Positions 6,736-7,972 of a DNA stretch of 7,972 nucleotides are shown one piece after another. Position numbers and translations under genes: made by a program. This stretch comes from Chloroflexota bacterium (GTDB lineage: Bacteria; Chloroflexota; Anaerolineae; B4-G1). Under the pieces are notes generated by a model, which was not told where the DNA came from, did no database searches, and worked only from the letters and a program-made list of their open reading frames with translations. Numbering within the stretch: position 1 is the first letter of the stretch; every line of letters begins with the position of its first letter. The stretch spans positions 1-7,972 of the forward strand of contig QMOC01000094.1 of NCBI GenBank assembly GCA_003648085.1, in the 5' to 3' direction.

Positions 6736-7972
6736 AGTGTCTTTAGGTTCAACAGAGATGATACAGAGCCTTCCTTCCTCAGGAGTAGGACAGTTCACGG
6801 CCAATTGTGAACCAGAAAGACTCCAAGCAATCTGCCAGCCCCATAATCCACCACCAAGCTCATGTCCAGATAGGACTCGTTGGAATTCACCGCTGGACAC
6901 ATCTACGACGAATGCCCCTTCTTTTTCGGAGCCGGTCTCTGTTATGCGAACTACTCCTAAGACGGCCAAGTGGCGACTATCAGGTGCCCAGGACATGTCT
7001 GTTACGTAATGTTGCCCATTGTTAATGTCAGGAGCTATTTGCAGTGTGCGCAGATCGCCTGTTTTCGTATCTAACACCATAAGGTTAGTATGAAGGAGCG
7101 CTGCTCCTACACCACTAGCTTGGCCTGGGAAACTGCCCGTAGTAATAAGGGCCAGGTAACGTCCATTGGGACTCCATTGTGTTTCTATTGCCCAAATCGG
7201 CATATTCTCCGGCTCAGACTGCCCCAAATCTATCTCACAGGCTTGATTGGTTCTCTTGTCAAATAAGAAGGTCCATGGCTGAGTATAAAACACTAATTGA
7301 GAACCATCGGGATGTTGAGCAATTTGAAAGGGTGACGGTCTGAGCATGGACTGTATTGGCTTTGGATACTTGGGATATCGCAGTGAAGCAAGATCTAATG
7401 ACACCAGCTGCGCTTCCCTAGTTTCCACGTTCAATCGCTGAGGACAGTCGGGATTTGTGCGGGAAAAGTACCACAAGTGCTTTCCATCCGGTTCAACTGC
7501 TAGGGATGGTCCCCATACATTTGGCACAAGACGCTCTGTTAGTTGAGAAACTCCATGGCTTATCCACAACTCATGATAGCGTTCTATAAGGGTAACATAT
7601 GCAACAGCCCTTAAAGTCGGCAACCAGACCGGTTTCCCGTTAGCCCCTTCACGTTGCGCATAGACTTGAATTTCACCGGTGCGGGTGTTGAAGGTTTCGA
7701 TACTCTGGCGGTTAGTACCGGGTATGTCGCGGGTGATAAGCAGCCGCTCCCCATCCGGCAGCCAGCCGGCAATGCCAATAGCCGAGGTGTGGGTCAATAC
7801 CACCTCCGGCTCGGAGAAGATGAAAGCATCCAGCGATGGGCCCGGTTCGATGGTCGCAGGATGACCCGCAAAGGTACAAAGAGAAACCGACGTCGCCAAC
7901 GCTGTGGGTGTGACCGGTGGGCTAGAAGGCGTTAATGTTTCAGGCAGAGAAGAAGAGGGTGATGTCTCGGTC
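6718..7972 (-). CDS. Beta-propeller (PD40/TolB-like) protein, probably exported, 5' end cut by the window
   Basis: The frame stays open to the right edge of the window, so the N-terminus is missing. The TTG at 7899 is unlikely to be the start, because the 24 codons before it are open and encode a Ser/Thr/Pro-rich stretch (TSPSSSLPETLTPSSPP, then VTPTA) typical of a linker behind an export or lipoprotein signal. Counting from that TTG, seven PD40-like strands follow: GWLPDGERLLI (45), VWLPTLRAVAYV (91), AVEPDGKHLWYF (134), AQHPDGSQLVFY (194), QWSPNGRYLALI (241), MSWAPDSRHLAVL (302) and AWSLSGSQLAV (358). These suggest a seven-bladed propeller, a scaffold for binding rather than catalysis. Its stop overlaps the SpoIID start (ATGA), suggesting translational coupling. 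Its role is unknown. GC content is about 65% at the right end but only about 45-50% over most of the gene. Confidence 0.85.
   Translation of the reverse strand, partial: TETSPSSSLPETLTPSSPPVTPTALATSVSLCTFAGHPATIEPGPSLDAFIFSEPEVVLTHTSAIGIAGWLPDGERLLITRDIPGTNRQSIETFNTRTGEIQVYAQREGANGKPVWLPTLRAVAYVTLIERYHELWISHGVSQLTERLVPNVWGPSLAVEPDGKHLWYFSRTNPDCPQRLNVETREAQLVSLDLASLRYPKYPKPIQSMLRPSPFQIAQHPDGSQLVFYTQPWTFLFDKRTNQACEIDLGQSEPENMPIWAIETQWSPNGRYLALITTGSFPGQASGVGAALLHTNLMVLDTKTGDLRTLQIAPDINNGQHYVTDMSWAPDSRHLAVLGVVRITETGSEKEGAFVVDVSSGEFQRVLSGHELGGGLWGWQIAWSLSGSQLAVNCPTPEEGRLCIISVEPKDTREEQP

Noticed and set aside
7897..7899. TTG as the start of the propeller gene
   Set aside because: The frame continues open for 24 codons to the window edge with a Pro/Ser/Thr-rich linker composition, so the true start lies outside the window.
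1..7972. CRISPR arrays, tRNA or rRNA genes, transposases, defence systems
   Set aside because: No regular direct repeats, RNA gene signatures or such protein motifs were seen on either strand.

Overview
The window holds four protein genes, all on the minus strand, so transcription runs from the right end to the left. In that order they are: a 5'-truncated beta-propeller gene (6718-7972), a secreted SpoIID/LytB-type glycan lyase (5357-6721), a GNAT-family N-acetyltransferase (4271-5278) and the complete RNA polymerase beta subunit gene rpoB (164-4066). No RNA gene, insertion sequence, CRISPR array or tRNA is visible, and no gene-free stretch exceeds about 200 bases.

The organism is most likely a member of Chloroflexota, probably in or near the class Anaerolineae. 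This is inferred from the overall character of RpoB, from the SpoIID domain fused to an Ig-like beta-sandwich and ending near Tyr-Leu-Pro-Leu-Val, from the Ser/Thr/Pro-rich linker in front of a TolB/PD40-type propeller, and from the intergenic double hairpin. No database search supports the placement.

Right part (5357-7972): the propeller gene and the SpoIID gene overlap by four bases (ATGA) and are probably translationally coupled. Both look extracytoplasmic, suggesting a cell-envelope pair. A block of about 1.2 kb across their junction (roughly 6400-7620) is clearly poorer in GC than its flanks.

Middle (4067-5356): the acetyltransferase follows SpoIID after 77 bases and may belong to the same transcript. 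A REP-like double hairpin lies behind it. Next comes a perfect-consensus housekeeping promoter (TTGACA, 16 bases, TATAAT) that makes rpoB its own transcription unit. No ribosomal protein gene (rplL) precedes rpoB here.

Left part (1-4066): rpoB is intact, with all active-site motifs. Two features stand out: an insertion of about 120 residues near the C-terminus made of repeated Trp-Leu helical units, and non-standard residues in the rifampicin-binding pocket. The 163 bases after rpoB contain a good extended -10 promoter followed by a 9-bp hairpin, suggesting that the expected next gene, rpoC (outside the window), has its own promoter and a structured leader.
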